Assembly: GCA_903875465.1 (NCBI GenBank)
Contig: CAIQWB010000038.1
Coordinates: forward strand, 1-64,000
Source: an uncultured Verrucomicrobia subdivision 3 bacterium
GTDB taxonomy: Bacteria > Verrucomicrobiota > Verrucomicrobiia > Limisphaerales > UBA11358
Length of the DNA stretch: 64,000 bases
Reading direction: 5' to 3'
Of the stretch, positions 36,155 through 46,800 are shown in pieces; within the stretch, counting starts at the first letter, position 1; every line of letters begins with the position of its first letter. The position numbers and the translations under genes are program-made. The notes below the pieces were generated by a model, which saw only the letters and a list, made by a program, of their open reading frames with translations, searched no databases and was not told the DNA's origin.

Positions 36155-37594
36155 ATGAAAATCATATCGATGCCGTGGCTGGCGTTGCTGGCCATTATTC
36201 ATTCCATCTGGCTATCCCCCGTTGGGGCCGAGGCGCAAACGCAAACCGTCACGGTGACTGTATCCAATGACAATCTCAGCGCCGACCTGGCACCGGGTTT
36301 TTTGGGCTTGAGCTACGAGTCCTCCATGCTGCTGCCCAAGGAGGGTCGTTACTATTTCGACGCGAAGGACCAAGCCCTGGTCAAGCTGTTCCATACACTA
36401 GGCATCAAAAGCCTGCGGGTGGGGGCCAACGCGGTGGATGATCCCCGCATCCCGGTGCCCCAAGAACCGGATATCGACCAATTGTTCAACTTTGCCCGGG
36501 CCGCCGAAGTCAAAGTGATTTATTCTTTTCGCTTGAAAAATGGTGACCCTGCCGAAGCGGCGCGGCTGGCCAGATATATTTATGAGCAGGATGCGGACCG
36601 GTTGGATTGCTTTGCCGTGGGCAACGAACCCAATTTCTTCGCGGTTAAAAGCTACGAATCCTTTTACGCCCAATGGCGGCCGGAATATGACGCCATTCTC
36701 AAAGCCGTGCCCCAGGCGATGTTCGACGGGCCCAGCGCCAATCCCGACTACGCCCTCCACCTGGCCCGGGATATCTTTGGTGATGGGCACCTGGCCATGG
36801 CCAGCGATCATTATTATTTCCTCGGCTCGGGCCGGGCTGCCGAGACCAATGCCCCGGCCAGCCGGGTCCGCTTTCTTTCCAACCGGCTCCATGCCGACTA
36901 CGAAAAGCAATATGCCACCCTGGGGGTCAAACTGGCTGCCCAAAAAGTGCCTTATCGCATTGACGAAATGAACAGTTGTTACAATGGGGGTGCGTTTGGT
37001 TCGAGTGATACTTTCGCGGCCGCCTTATGGGCGCTGGATTGCACCCATTGGTGGGCCGCACACCACATTTTGGGAGTGAATTATCACACCGGCGAATTGG
37101 TCGGGCGGGACGGCAGGTTTGGCCCGCCCAATTACGCCGCCTTTCTCCGCCAGGCGGATGGCCAGGGTTTTGCGATGCGACCCCAAGGTTACGCTTATCT
37201 GGCCTTCACCCAGGGTGCCCACGGCAAATCCCTGCCCGTGGCCATTCAGTCGGCCACCAACTTCAATTTTAATGCCTACGCCTACCAGGATGCCGACCAT
37301 TCCTATTACCTGACCTTGATTAATAAATGCCAGGGTGAAACGTCCGCCGCCGCCAACGTTTCCCTGCAATTGCCTCCGGACAGCGGCAGCGGCACCTGGC
37401 AACGAATGGATCTCGGTCAGGAAAACGCCGACATCGCCGCCAAAACTGGCATCCACCTCGGCGGTGTGGAAGTGGACTCCCAGGGCAACTGGGCGGGACA
37501 CTGGCGGGACCTCGCTCCTGGGGGTGCGGCATCGCTCGCGGTCCAGGTGGCCGCAGGCTCGGCTGCCATTCTCCACTTTACCCCGGCCAAATGA
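36155..37594 (+). CDS. Secreted clan GH-A glycoside hydrolase, GH79-like
   Basis: From the ATG at 36155 the product has 479 residues with a signal peptide (about 1-27). A TIM barrel follows with acid/base E158 in 'FAVGNEPNFF' and nucleophile E271 in 'YRIDEMNSCYNGG', the NEP/E pair of clan GH-A. 'LAPGFLGLSYESSML' near the start and a C-terminal beta-sandwich (about 390-479) resemble GH79 (beta-glucuronidase/heparanase) proteins. The exact family and substrate are inferred; a 4-O-methyl-glucuronidase or other uronidase is plausible, supported by the alginate-lyase-family gene 37 bp downstream. An upstream in-frame ATG at 36104 is rejected. Confidence 0.8.
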   Translation: MKIISMPWLALLAIIHSIWLSPVGAEAQTQTVTVTVSNDNLSADLAPGFLGLSYESSMLLPKEGRYYFDAKDQALVKLFHTLGIKSLRVGANAVDDPRIPVPQEPDIDQLFNFARAAEVKVIYSFRLKNGDPAEAARLARYIYEQDADRLDCFAVGNEPNFFAVKSYESFYAQWRPEYDAILKAVPQAMFDGPSANPDYALHLARDIFGDGHLAMASDHYYFLGSGRAAETNAPASRVRFLSNRLHADYEKQYATLGVKLAAQKVPYRIDEMNSCYNGGAFGSSDTFAAALWALDCTHWWAAHHILGVNYHTGELVGRDGRFGPPNYAAFLRQADGQGFAMRPQGYAYLAFTQGAHGKSLPVAIQSATNFNFNAYAYQDADHSYYLTLINKCQGETSAAANVSLQLPPDSGSGTWQRMDLGQENADIAAKTGIHLGGVEVDSQGNWAGHWRDLAPGGAASLAVQVAAGSAAILHFTPAK

Positions 37595-37631
37595 AGCGTT
37601 GACCTGAGGGCATGGCACGATTCCAGCATCC

Positions 37632-38885
37632 ATGAAAGCATCCAGGTTTCGGCAGTGGGCGGTTGGCTTGGTTTGGTTATTGATTATTGGCCGGGCGTGG
37701 GCCCAGACGCCGCAACCCGCTTGGCCGCCAAGTACCGTTGCGCATCAAGTCGCCAAAATAGATCGGGCACGCATTTTCCACATGGCGGCGCTGGCACTGG
37801 CCGTGCACCCACCCGCCATCACGGATTCGCGCGCCACCAACAGCCCCGGCGGCCTGCATGATTTTTATTCCCAAGCCGACTATTCCTGGCCCAACCCCAA
37901 TAGCACCTCCGGCCTGCCCTATGTGGAACGCGACGGGCAGTCCTTTCCCGACGTCTTCACCGATCATCGTCTGGCCATGCGCCATATGAAGGATGCCGTC
38001 GCCGCCCTAACCGCCGCCTATCTGCTCAGTGGGGACGACAAATATGCGACCAAGGCCGATCGATTACTGCGCGTATTTTTTCTGGACGAGGCTACGCGGA
38101 TGAACCCCGACCTGCAATATGCCCAAGTAGTCTTGGGCAACCGCATGGGCCGGCAATATGGGATTATCGATACCCTGCACCTGGCCGAATTGACGGTCGC
38201 CCTACCCTTTCTCGAAAAATCCCCGGCCTTCCCCGCCGCCACGACCCAAGGATTAAAACAGTGGTTTGCGGATTATACCCGCTGGATTATGACCTCCACG
38301 AATGGGGTCAAGGAAATGCAGGGCGTGAACAATCACAGTATTGCCTGCTTCGTGCAGCTCGCCAGTTTTGCGCGATTTACCGGGAATGAATCGGTTCTGG
38401 CCCTGGCGCGGAAACAATTCAAGGAAGTCTTGTTTCCCCGCCAAATGACCAATGACGGCAGTTTTCCGCGCGAACTCGCCCGTACCAAGCCCTACGGCTA
38501 CTCGATTTTTCAGGCCGATAATTTGCTGATTCTGGGGCGCTTGCTCGCGACCCCGCAGGAGGATTTTTGCCGGCTCACCCTGCCGGATGGCCGCACCCCG
38601 CGGCAGGCCGTGGATTTTATATATCCCTATTTGGCTGATAAAAACCAATGGCTCGCCCAAGGCCGGCCCAAGGATATTATGCACTGGGATGGCTGGCCGG
38701 TACGCCAGGCCTGCCTGCTGCTGGCCTATGCCGAATTTGGCGATCCCAAATATTTCCAGCTCTGGAAATCGCTGGAAGCCGACCCCGCCGACTTGGAAAT
38801 TCGCCGAAACATGGCGATGACCCAGCCCTTGCTCTGGGTCGCTCAACCGGCGGAAGTGCCCCTGCTGAAAACAGTTGAGGAATAG
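37632..38885 (+). CDS. Secreted alginate-lyase-family polysaccharide lyase
   Basis: The 417-residue protein has a signal peptide (about 1-24, ending AWA) and an (alpha/alpha) toroid of the Alginate_lyase (PF05426, PL5-related) family. Diagnostic is 'GVNNHSIACF' (NNHS 233-236, with the catalytic Asn/His), preceded by 'RMGRQYGIIDTLHLAEL' and followed by 'DGSFPRELARTKPYGYSIFQ'. The family cleaves uronate polymers by beta-elimination, but many members from Verrucomicrobia and Bacteroidetes have no tested substrate. It lies 37 bp after the GH79-like gene and is probably cotranscribed, suggesting joint attack on a uronic-acid polymer. Confidence 0.85.
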   Translation: MKASRFRQWAVGLVWLLIIGRAWAQTPQPAWPPSTVAHQVAKIDRARIFHMAALALAVHPPAITDSRATNSPGGLHDFYSQADYSWPNPNSTSGLPYVERDGQSFPDVFTDHRLAMRHMKDAVAALTAAYLLSGDDKYATKADRLLRVFFLDEATRMNPDLQYAQVVLGNRMGRQYGIIDTLHLAELTVALPFLEKSPAFPAATTQGLKQWFADYTRWIMTSTNGVKEMQGVNNHSIACFVQLASFARFTGNESVLALARKQFKEVLFPRQMTNDGSFPRELARTKPYGYSIFQADNLLILGRLLATPQEDFCRLTLPDGRTPRQAVDFIYPYLADKNQWLAQGRPKDIMHWDGWPVRQACLLLAYAEFGDPKYFQLWKSLEADPADLEIRRNMAMTQPLLWVAQPAEVPLLKTVEE

Positions 38886-38987
38886 CCTGGTGACCGGCGG
38901 GCCGGCGGGCGCACCGCAAAATAATTACCCCGGGGGGCCAGCTATGTTTTGCCATTGGCCGCCCAAACATTTATAAAAAGACCAAGC

Positions 38988-41900
38988 ATGATTTCAACGA
39001 CGCATCAAAACCGATCCACGGCAAAATCCCAGCCCGGCGCACGCCGTTCTTTTCATAAATTGCTGGCCGCCAACCGCAGTGAAATTGCCATCCGCATCTT
39101 CCGCGCCGGCACCGAGTTGAATTTACGGACCGTCGCCATGTACGCCCAGGAGGACCGCTTCTGCCTGCATCGTTTCAAGGCCGACGAAGCCTATATCATC
39201 GGCCAGGGCAAGGGTCCGGTGGCGGCTTATCTGGACATCGAAAGCATCATTACGATGGCGAAGGAAAAGGGCGTGGACGCCATTCATCCCGGCTATGGCT
39301 TTCTTTCGGAAAACGCCCACTTTGCCCGCGCCTGTGCCGCCGCTGGAATTGCGTTTGTGGGCCCCCGTCCGGAATTGCTGGAGATGATGGGGGATAAAAC
39401 TGCGGCCCGCGCCCTGGCCCAGCGCATCAATGTCCCCACCCTGCCCGGCAACGAGGACCCCATTTCCGACCGTGACGAGGCCATGAAGGCGGCGAAACAA
39501 ATCGGTTTTCCGCTGATCATCAAGGCGGCCTTTGGCGGGGGCGGCCGCGGCATGCGAGTGGTGCAAAAAGCAGCCGACCTATCCGGTTTGCTGGATGAGG
39601 CCCAGTCCGAGGCGGAGCGGGCCTTCGGCAATCCCGCGGTTTTCCTGGAAAAATACATCCCCCGGGCCAAGCATATTGAAGTGCAAATCCTGGGTGACCA
39701 GCACGGCAATGTGATTCATTTGCACGAGCGCGATTGCTCGGTGCAGCGCCGGCATCAAAAGGTCATTGAAGTCGCCCCCAGTTTCGGCCTGCCCGAGCAC
39801 ATCATTCAGGAGTTGTGTGATGCGGCCGCCCGCATGGCCCGAGAAATCCGGTATGACAATGCCGGCACCATCGAGTTTCTTTACGATCTCGACAAGCACG
39901 AATGGTTTTTTATCGAGATGAACCCGCGCATCCAGGTGGAACATACGGTCACCGAGGTGATCACCGGCCTTGACTTGGTGCGGGCGCAGATCTTGATTGC
40001 CCAGGGACACGAATTACACGGACCGGAGGTGGGGATGCCCCCGCAGGACCAGATTCCGCGCAATGGCTATGCCATCCAATGCCGGGTGACGACCGAGGAT
40101 CCGGAGAACAAATTCATGCCCGATTATGGCAAGATTCTGGCCTACCGCTCACCGGGCGGGTTTGGCATCCGACTGGACGGCGGCATGGGTTATGATGGCT
40201 CCATCATCACGCCGTTTTACGATTCCCTGCTGGTCAAGGCCATCGCCAGTGCGCAGACCTATGAAATCGCCATGCACCGCATGCACCGCGCGCTTTCGGA
40301 ATTCCGGATTCGCGGGGTGAAGACGAACATTCCCTTTCTGGAAAACGTCATTCACCACGAGAAATTTCGCACCGGCCAGGCCACCACCACCCTGATTGAC
40401 ACCTCCCCGGAGCTGTTCCATTTCAAACCCCGCCGGGACCGGGCCACCAAACTGCTCAATTTCCTGGGCAATGTGATCGTGAATGGCAATCCCCACGCCA
40501 AGGGTTACAAGCCGGAGAAAGCGCTGATCATGGCCCGCCCGGTGGCCTTCGATCACAAGCTGACACCACCGCCCGGCACCCGTGATTTGCTGCTCAAGCT
40601 CGGTCCAACCAAATTTGCCGAGTGGACCCGCAAACAAAAGCGCCTGCTCGTCACTGACACCACCCTGCGCGATGCCCATCAATCGTTGATGGCCACCCGC
40701 GTGCGCAGCTATGACATGCTCGCCGTGGCGGATGCCCTGGCGCGGCGTTCTTCGGGCCTGTTTTCCCTGGAACTCTGGGGCGGGGCGACTTTCGACACGG
40801 CCATGCGGTTTTTGCATGAGGATCCGTGGGACCGCCTCCGCCAGTTGCGCGCGCGCATTCCGAACATCTGTTTTCAAATGCTCTTCCGCGGTTCCAACGC
40901 CGTGGGCTATTCCAATTACCCGGAAAATGTGGTGGCTGGTTTTGTCAAACACGCCGCCGCCTCGGGCATTGATATCTTCCGGATTTTCGACTCGTTGAAT
41001 TATACGCCCAACCTGCGTGTGGCGATGAACGCCGTCCAGGAAACCCATGCCATTTGCGAGGCGGCGCTCTGTTATACCGGAGATATTCTGGATCCGAAAC
41101 GCGACAAGTATTCCCTGAAATATTATGTCAAACTGGCCCAAGAACTGGAAAAGATGGGCGCCCATATGCTGGCCATCAAGGACATGGCCGGCCTCTGCCG
41201 GCCGCCGGCCGCCAAGGTGCTCGTCAAAGCCCTGCGCGAAGCCGTCGGCATCCCGGTGCATTTCCATACCCACGACACCGCCGGCACCCAATCCGCTGCC
41301 ATTTTGCAGGCGAGCGAAGCCGGTGTGGATGTGGTCGACCTCGCGCTCTCCAGCATGAGCGGCAGCACCAGCCAGCCGAACTTGAATTCCATCGTTGCCG
41401 CCCTGCAGCATACCCCGCGCGATACCGGCCTGGACTTGGACGCGCTGAATGAGTTTGGTGATTACTGGGAACGGGTGCGGGAGTATTATCATCCCTTCGA
41501 CACCGCGCCCAAAACAGGCAGTGCGGAAGTCTACCTGCACGAAATGCCCGGCGGCCAGTATACCAACCTCAAGGAACAGGCCGCGAGCATGGGCGTGTCC
41601 CATCGCTGGCCCGAAATTGCGCGCACCTACGCCGAGGTCAACCAATTGTTTGGGGACATCGTGAAAGTCACCCCGTCCAGCAAAGTGGTTGGGGACATGG
41701 CCCTGTTCCTCTTCAGCCGGGGCGTGAAGCCGGCCGATGTGGTCAATCTCGAACCCGGCGGACAGGGGTTTCCGGATTCGGTGGTGGACATGATGAGCGG
41801 TGGGCTCGGTTGGCCGGAAAATGGCTGGCCAACGGAAGTGCAGAAAGTGGTGCTCGGCCAGGAACGGGCCGCCCAGGCCCGCAAGGATTATGCCAAAGGC

Positions 41901-42518
41901 GTGATCCCTGGCGCCGTGGCCACCCCGGCGGACCTGGACAAATTGCGCGCGGATCTCAGCGCCACCCTCAAACGCGTCTGCACCGAAGACGACCTGTATT
42001 CCTACCTGATGTACCCGCAAGTCTTCACGGATTTCACCAAAGTACAGAAAGAATACAGCGATGTCAGCGTGCTGCCCACCCACGCCTTCTTTTATGGGCT
42101 GCGCCGGGGCGAGGAAATCAATGTCGCCATTGAGGAGGGTAAATCCCTCATTATCAAATTGGTCAATGTGAGCGAGCCCGACAAAGACGGCCGGCGCACC
42201 ATCTCTTACGAGCTCAACGGCATGACCCGAGAAGCGATGATTGCCGACAAGAAAATCGCCCCCTCGGCCAAAACCCGGCCGAAGGCGGACATCAACGATC
42301 CCAATCAGATCGCCGCCCCGATCCCCGGCTTGATCGCGTCCATTTCGGTCAGCGTAGGGCACAAAGTCGCCAAGGGCGAAAAACTCCTGATGATGGAGGC
42401 CATGAAAATGCAAACGACCGTCTACGCCACCACCGACGGCGTGGTTGATGCCATCAATGCCTCAGTGGGCGAAACCGTGGAAAGCAAGGATCTGCTGATC
42501 AAAATTCGCCCGACCTAA
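38988..42518 (+). CDS. pyc: Pyruvate carboxylase
   Basis: The 1176-residue multidomain enzyme makes oxaloacetate from pyruvate, bicarbonate and ATP. Biotin carboxylase domain: residues about 20-470 ('KLLAANRSEIAIRIFRAG', 'AAFGGGGRGMRVV', 'EMNPRIQVEHTVTEVITG'). Carboxyltransferase domain: about 550-820 ('DTTLRDAHQSLMATRVRSYD', 'LWGGATFDTAMRF', with the catalytic Lys in 'LAIKDMAGL'). A PYC_OADA region follows, then the biotinyl domain with 'MMEAMKMQT' (K1140). All in one chain, as in alpha4-type Pyc. The ATG at 38988 is preferred to a TTG at 38949. A stem-loop follows the stop. Confidence 0.96.
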   Translation: MISTTHQNRSTAKSQPGARRSFHKLLAANRSEIAIRIFRAGTELNLRTVAMYAQEDRFCLHRFKADEAYIIGQGKGPVAAYLDIESIITMAKEKGVDAIHPGYGFLSENAHFARACAAAGIAFVGPRPELLEMMGDKTAARALAQRINVPTLPGNEDPISDRDEAMKAAKQIGFPLIIKAAFGGGGRGMRVVQKAADLSGLLDEAQSEAERAFGNPAVFLEKYIPRAKHIEVQILGDQHGNVIHLHERDCSVQRRHQKVIEVAPSFGLPEHIIQELCDAAARMAREIRYDNAGTIEFLYDLDKHEWFFIEMNPRIQVEHTVTEVITGLDLVRAQILIAQGHELHGPEVGMPPQDQIPRNGYAIQCRVTTEDPENKFMPDYGKILAYRSPGGFGIRLDGGMGYDGSIITPFYDSLLVKAIASAQTYEIAMHRMHRALSEFRIRGVKTNIPFLENVIHHEKFRTGQATTTLIDTSPELFHFKPRRDRATKLLNFLGNVIVNGNPHAKGYKPEKALIMARPVAFDHKLTPPPGTRDLLLKLGPTKFAEWTRKQKRLLVTDTTLRDAHQSLMATRVRSYDMLAVADALARRSSGLFSLELWGGATFDTAMRFLHEDPWDRLRQLRARIPNICFQMLFRGSNAVGYSNYPENVVAGFVKHAAASGIDIFRIFDSLNYTPNLRVAMNAVQETHAICEAALCYTGDILDPKRDKYSLKYYVKLAQELEKMGAHMLAIKDMAGLCRPPAAKVLVKALREAVGIPVHFHTHDTAGTQSAAILQASEAGVDVVDLALSSMSGSTSQPNLNSIVAALQHTPRDTGLDLDALNEFGDYWERVREYYHPFDTAPKTGSAEVYLHEMPGGQYTNLKEQAASMGVSHRWPEIARTYAEVNQLFGDIVKVTPSSKVVGDMALFLFSRGVKPADVVNLEPGGQGFPDSVVDMMSGGLGWPENGWPTEVQKVVLGQERAAQARKDYAKGVIPGAVATPADLDKLRADLSATLKRVCTEDDLYSYLMYPQVFTDFTKVQKEYSDVSVLPTHAFFYGLRRGEEINVAIEEGKSLIIKLVNVSEPDKDGRRTISYELNGMTREAMIADKKIAPSAKTRPKADINDPNQIAAPIPGLIASISVSVGHKVAKGEKLLMMEAMKMQTTVYATTDGVVDAINASVGETVESKDLLIKIRPT

Positions 42519-42535
42519 ACTGATAATCATGGGCC

Positions 42536-42557
42536 AGAGACTCCGTAAGGAGTCTCT
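42536..42557 (+). terminator. Stem-loop after pyc, possible terminator
   Basis: AGAGACTCC (42536-42544) pairs with GGAGTCTCT (42549-42557) around GTAA, 17 bp after the pyc stop. The stem is perfect but the following AATTATTA is not a T-run, so termination by this element alone is uncertain. Confidence 0.5.
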
Positions 42558-42676
42558 AATTATTAGGCACGGTGTTGAAGCGATTAAATGTTAACATCTA
42601 AATTCAGTATACCCGCCCGTGACCGCGCGGGTTGGCCCAACCTTGCCAAAGCCGTCACCACGGATGGCGTGAGCGT

Positions 42677-42710
42677 TTTTGGACTGGGCGACAGGTCGCC
42701 CAGTCCAAAA
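42677..42710. repeat. Perfect 16-bp inverted repeat (REP-like)
   Basis: TTTTGGACTGGGCGAC (42677-42692) and GTCGCCCAGTCCAAAA (42695-42710) are exact complements with a 2-nt loop. It lies between pyc and the GH43 gene, and its presence shows that the reading frame from 42588 is not the true start of the GH43 gene. The T-rich and A-rich ends would let it terminate transcription in either direction. Confidence 0.85.
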
Positions 42711-42785
42711 GGCTGGCATGTCTGCCCGATTGTCCCGCCACCGGATCCCGGCACTTATAGCTGGCAATTCGCTCAGCCTATTACC

Positions 42786-43763
42786 ATGTGGCTTTGGATT
42801 ATCATTGGCTTGTTCTGCTTTATTACCCTGGCTGGTCAGGCCCAACCCGACCCGCTGAGCGGACAATATTTCATTCACGACCCCTCCACCATCGTCCCCG
42901 ATCACGACCGTTACTACGTTTTCGGCACCCGCCCCGGCATCGCCGTGCGTTCCTCGGCCGATTTGCTCGCCTGGCGGGTGGAACCCTCGGTATTTCCCGT
43001 GACTCCCAACTGGACCCGTTCCGTCGCCCCGGGATTTGACGGCTACCTCTGGGCGCCCGACATCATCCATCTCCACGACAAATTTTATCTCTACTATGCC
43101 GTCTCCGCCTGGGGCAAAAAAACCTCGGCCATCGGTTTGGCCACCTCGCCCACCCTGGACCACACGGCTACCAATTACGCCTGGACCGACCTCGGCATGG
43201 TGATCAGTTCGACCAACAGTAGCGATTTCAACACCATCGACCCCAGCGTAATGCAGGATCGGGATGGTTCCCTTTGGCTGGCGTTCGGTTCCTATTGGAA
43301 AGGCATTTACCTCACGGCCCTGGACCCGGCCACCGGGTTGCGTCCCGGCACCAATTCTCCCCTATACCATCTGGCGTGGAATGAATCCATCGAAGCCGCC
43401 TGCCTGATACAACACGGCCGATTCTATTACCTCTTCGTCAACTGGGGCCAATGCTGTCGCGGCACCAACAGCACCTATGAGGTCCGCGTCGGTCGCGCGG
43501 ACAAGATCATCGGCCCCTACCTCGACCAAACCGGCAGCGACCTCGCCGCCGGTGGCGGCAGTAAATTTCTCGGCAACGAAGGCCGTTACATCGGCCCCGG
43601 CCATATCGGCTTGGTAACGGCCCGCAACCGCCAATGGATCAGTTATCACACCTATGATGCTGACTTCAAAGGCCGTTCACGGCTGTTCCTCCGCCAACTC
43701 GACTGGAGTCCCGACGACTGGCCCCGGCCCGGCCAAGCCATCGCCCCGCCGAATTCATTTTGA
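42786..43763 (+). CDS. Secreted GH43 arabinan-degrading hydrolase
   Basis: From the ATG at 42786 the product has 325 residues, starting with a signal peptide (about 1-20). The five-bladed GH43 propeller shows the catalytic triad: base D32 in 'FIHDPSTI', pKa modulator D152 in 'NTIDPSVM' and acid E203 in 'ESIEAACLI'. 'GFDGYLWAPDIIHLHDKFYL' and 'FGSYWKGIYL' match endo-1,5-alpha-L-arabinanases. The likely product is arabino-oligosaccharide feeding the arabinose isomerase encoded at 23951. The in-frame extension to 42588 crosses a perfect palindrome and is rejected. The histidine kinase gene begins 51 bp downstream. Confidence 0.9.
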   Translation: MWLWIIIGLFCFITLAGQAQPDPLSGQYFIHDPSTIVPDHDRYYVFGTRPGIAVRSSADLLAWRVEPSVFPVTPNWTRSVAPGFDGYLWAPDIIHLHDKFYLYYAVSAWGKKTSAIGLATSPTLDHTATNYAWTDLGMVISSTNSSDFNTIDPSVMQDRDGSLWLAFGSYWKGIYLTALDPATGLRPGTNSPLYHLAWNESIEAACLIQHGRFYYLFVNWGQCCRGTNSTYEVRVGRADKIIGPYLDQTGSDLAAGGGSKFLGNEGRYIGPGHIGLVTARNRQWISYHTYDADFKGRSRLFLRQLDWSPDDWPRPGQAIAPPNSF

Positions 43764-43814
43764 TGCTTACAGACAACCGGCCGTGGGGTGGTATAAACTG
43801 GGCGACGTCATCAC

Positions 43815-46800
43815 ATGCCGACTTCCATTATCAGCGGACCGGCGGGCACCCTAAAATTTGCCCGGAGACTGGGCAGGACCGGGCTTGTGCTGGTCTGGCT
43901 GGTGTGGCTGGCCCCGTTGGCCGGGGCAGCGCCGGATGATTTTTTAATTCAAACGTGGGACACTTCCAGCGGCCTGCCTCACAACACCGTCCGCAGTATT
44001 GCGCAAACCCCGGACGGTTACTTGTGGATTGGCACGGAGAACGGTCTGGCCCGTTTCGACGGGGTGCGGTTTGAAAACTTTGACCGGGAAAACACCCCGG
44101 CGCTCCAAAATCCCAACATTGAATACTTGCAGGTGGACGCCACGGGCATACTCTGGATTAGTTCCAAGGATCAGGTGGCGACTTGGGATGGACGCCGCAT
44201 TACCAGCCCGGGTTTGCATTTACTCCCGGGCGACCAAGTTGACCAGTTGCTGGTTTCCCAAACGAACGAAATTTATTTTTCCACCATTCAAGGCTGCCTG
44301 ATTCACGGCCGCCTCGTGGAGCCGGGAAACTGGCGGTGGACAACCTCGTCTCCGGGGGGACCCAGTATGTTTGCCCGGGAGGCGGGGGGTGACATTTGGC
44401 GGCTCTCGCTGGGTGGCCGACTTTGGCATATGTCTGGACCCAATCCTTACTTGGTCCGCACCCCGCCGACAGCCGGGCGGGTCAATCGACTGGCCGCCAC
44501 GGAAAACGGGGAAGTACTGCTCGCGGCCGACCATCAATTATTGCGAATGGCAGGGGACGGATTCCAGCCACTGCCATTACCACCGGGTGAAACCAACGGG
44601 AACGTCACCGAGATTTTCCCGATGAATAATCAGTCCTTTTGGGCCGTGGTTAACGGAACGCTCTGGCACTGGCAGCAGGGGGCCTGGAGCACGCAAGGGG
44701 ATTCCTGGCGCTTCCGCTCCCCACCCATGCGCAAGGTTATGGAGGACCGCAGCGGCAGTGCCTGGTTTACCCGCTTTGGCCAGGGTTTAGTCCGGCTGTC
44801 ACCGGCAGGGCATTTATGGAATCTCCCCGCCACGGGGAACCTGCCGGTGGACCGGGTGCGCTGTGTGTTTCAAGACCGGGAGGGCAACCTGTGGGCGGGG
44901 ATTGACCGGGGCGGGCTGGTGCGCTTGCGGAAACGGCAATTTGAATCGCTGGGCACGGCTGAGGGGCTTTCGGACCCAGTGGTTTTAGGGGTGTGCCAGG
45001 ACGCCACGGGGGCCATCTGGGCCAGCACTTATGGGGGGGGCTTGAATCGCTGGGCGCAAGGTACGGCCACCGTGTACAATCTGGGCCCTGAGGGTTCGCC
45101 GGGCTATGTCTTTACGACTTTCCCGGATCAGGCGGGGCGGATTTGGGCGGGCACCCGGGATTGTGGTGTGTTTATGAAGGAAAGGGAAACCTTCCGTTGT
45201 GTGGTTCCCACCAATGTTTTGGCCTTCCCCACCCGGGCCATTTTTCAAGATAAGGCCGGAAGCATTTGGCTAGGTTCGGGGGCCGGGGTGTATCGCTGGG
45301 ACGATGAAAAATTGGAGCATTTCGCCACGGACACCGAACTGGCGCGAGCCGATATACGGGGGTTTGCCGCGGATCCGGCAGGCGGATTGTGGATTGCCAC
45401 GCACGGCAATGGCTTGCACCGGTTTCAGGGGCTTCAGCACCTGGCACTGCATGTGGGGGACGGCCTGCCGAACGAATATGTGCGCTCCTTGTTTGCCGAC
45501 CCGGACGGCACGGTGTGGGTGGGGATGTATGGCGGCGGACTGCTGCGCTGGCGGGACGGGCGGCTGGCACGGGCGGCCGCGCTGCGGGATTTACCGGATG
45601 ATGTGATCTGCCATTTTGAGGATGATGGCAAAGGGCAGTTTTGGATCAGCACGCATCATGGTCTGTTCCGGGTGGCAAAGGCCGAATTAAACACTTATGC
45701 CGATGGCCGAAGCAAAAGGGTGGCCTGCATTGTCTATGGCAAATATGACGGGCTGCCCACCGTGGAATTTTCCGGAGGCATCCAGCCTGCCGGCTGGCAC
45801 GCCCGGGATGGCCGCTTGTGGTTTGCCACGGATAGCGGCCTGGTCGCGGTTCAACCTGCGGGCGTGACCATTAATCCTTTCGCGCCCCCGGTGGTGGTAG
45901 AAAGCCTGCTGGTGGACGGCGATCTCTTCGCCTCGTCGCTGGACAAAGGCCCGGCAGTGCGGAAACTAGAGAAAAAAATAGCGATCCCGCCAGGCCGGAC
46001 CCAATTGGAATTCCATTTCACCGCGTTGAGTTACACCGCCCCGGAAAATGTGCGGTTTCAGTACCGACTCGCTGGTTTACAGGAGGAATGGATGGACGCC
46101 GGGCCGAACCGGATGGCAACATATAATTATCTGCCGCCGGGCGATTATACGTTTCAAGTCCGGGCGGCAAATAATGATGGCGTGTGGAATGAGGCCGGCG
46201 CGCGAGTCACATTTGAATTGCGGCCGCATTTCTGGCAGCGCGGCTGGTTTCGGACGATACTTGCGCTGGCCATCATTGGCCTGGCCTGGCTGGCTTATTA
46301 CGTCCGCATGGCCCGGCTGGCGGAATTGGAACGGCTGCGTTTGCGCATCGCGCGCGACCTGCACGACGATGTCGGGGCCAACCTGGCCAGCATGGCCCTG
46401 ATCGCCGAGGCCATGCAAAGGCAGCCGGCTTACGGTGATGCGGCAGATTTGCGGCACATCGCGTTACATACCATCGATTCCCTGCGGGACATTGTCTGGT
46501 TCATTGATCCGGCGCGCGACCGGCTGGACGACCTCGTCACCCGCATGCGGGACACTGCCCCCTTACTGCTCACCGGGTTGCCGTCTGATTTCGAGGTCAT
46601 GGTGCCAAACCCCGACCTGCATTTGCCACCCGCCTTTCGCCGCAATGTATTCCCCATCTTCAAAGAGGCCCTGCACAACGCCGCCAGCCACGCGCGAGCC
46701 AAACGGGTCCAGATCCGGCTGGACACCCGGGAGGGCTGGTTCCGTTTGGAAGTGCGGGACGATGGCCAGGGATTCGAGGAGGCGAAAATCATCCCGGGCA

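Noticed and set aside
40149-42413. 754-codon open frame on the minus strand inside pyc
   Set aside because: It mirrors the codon bias of the pyruvate carboxylase gene, has no family resemblance and is rich in His/Gly/Gln, typical of antisense shadow frames in GC-rich DNA.
42588-42785. N-terminal extension of the GH43 gene
   Set aside because: It crosses a perfect 34-bp palindrome and would place the signal peptide 66 residues into the protein.
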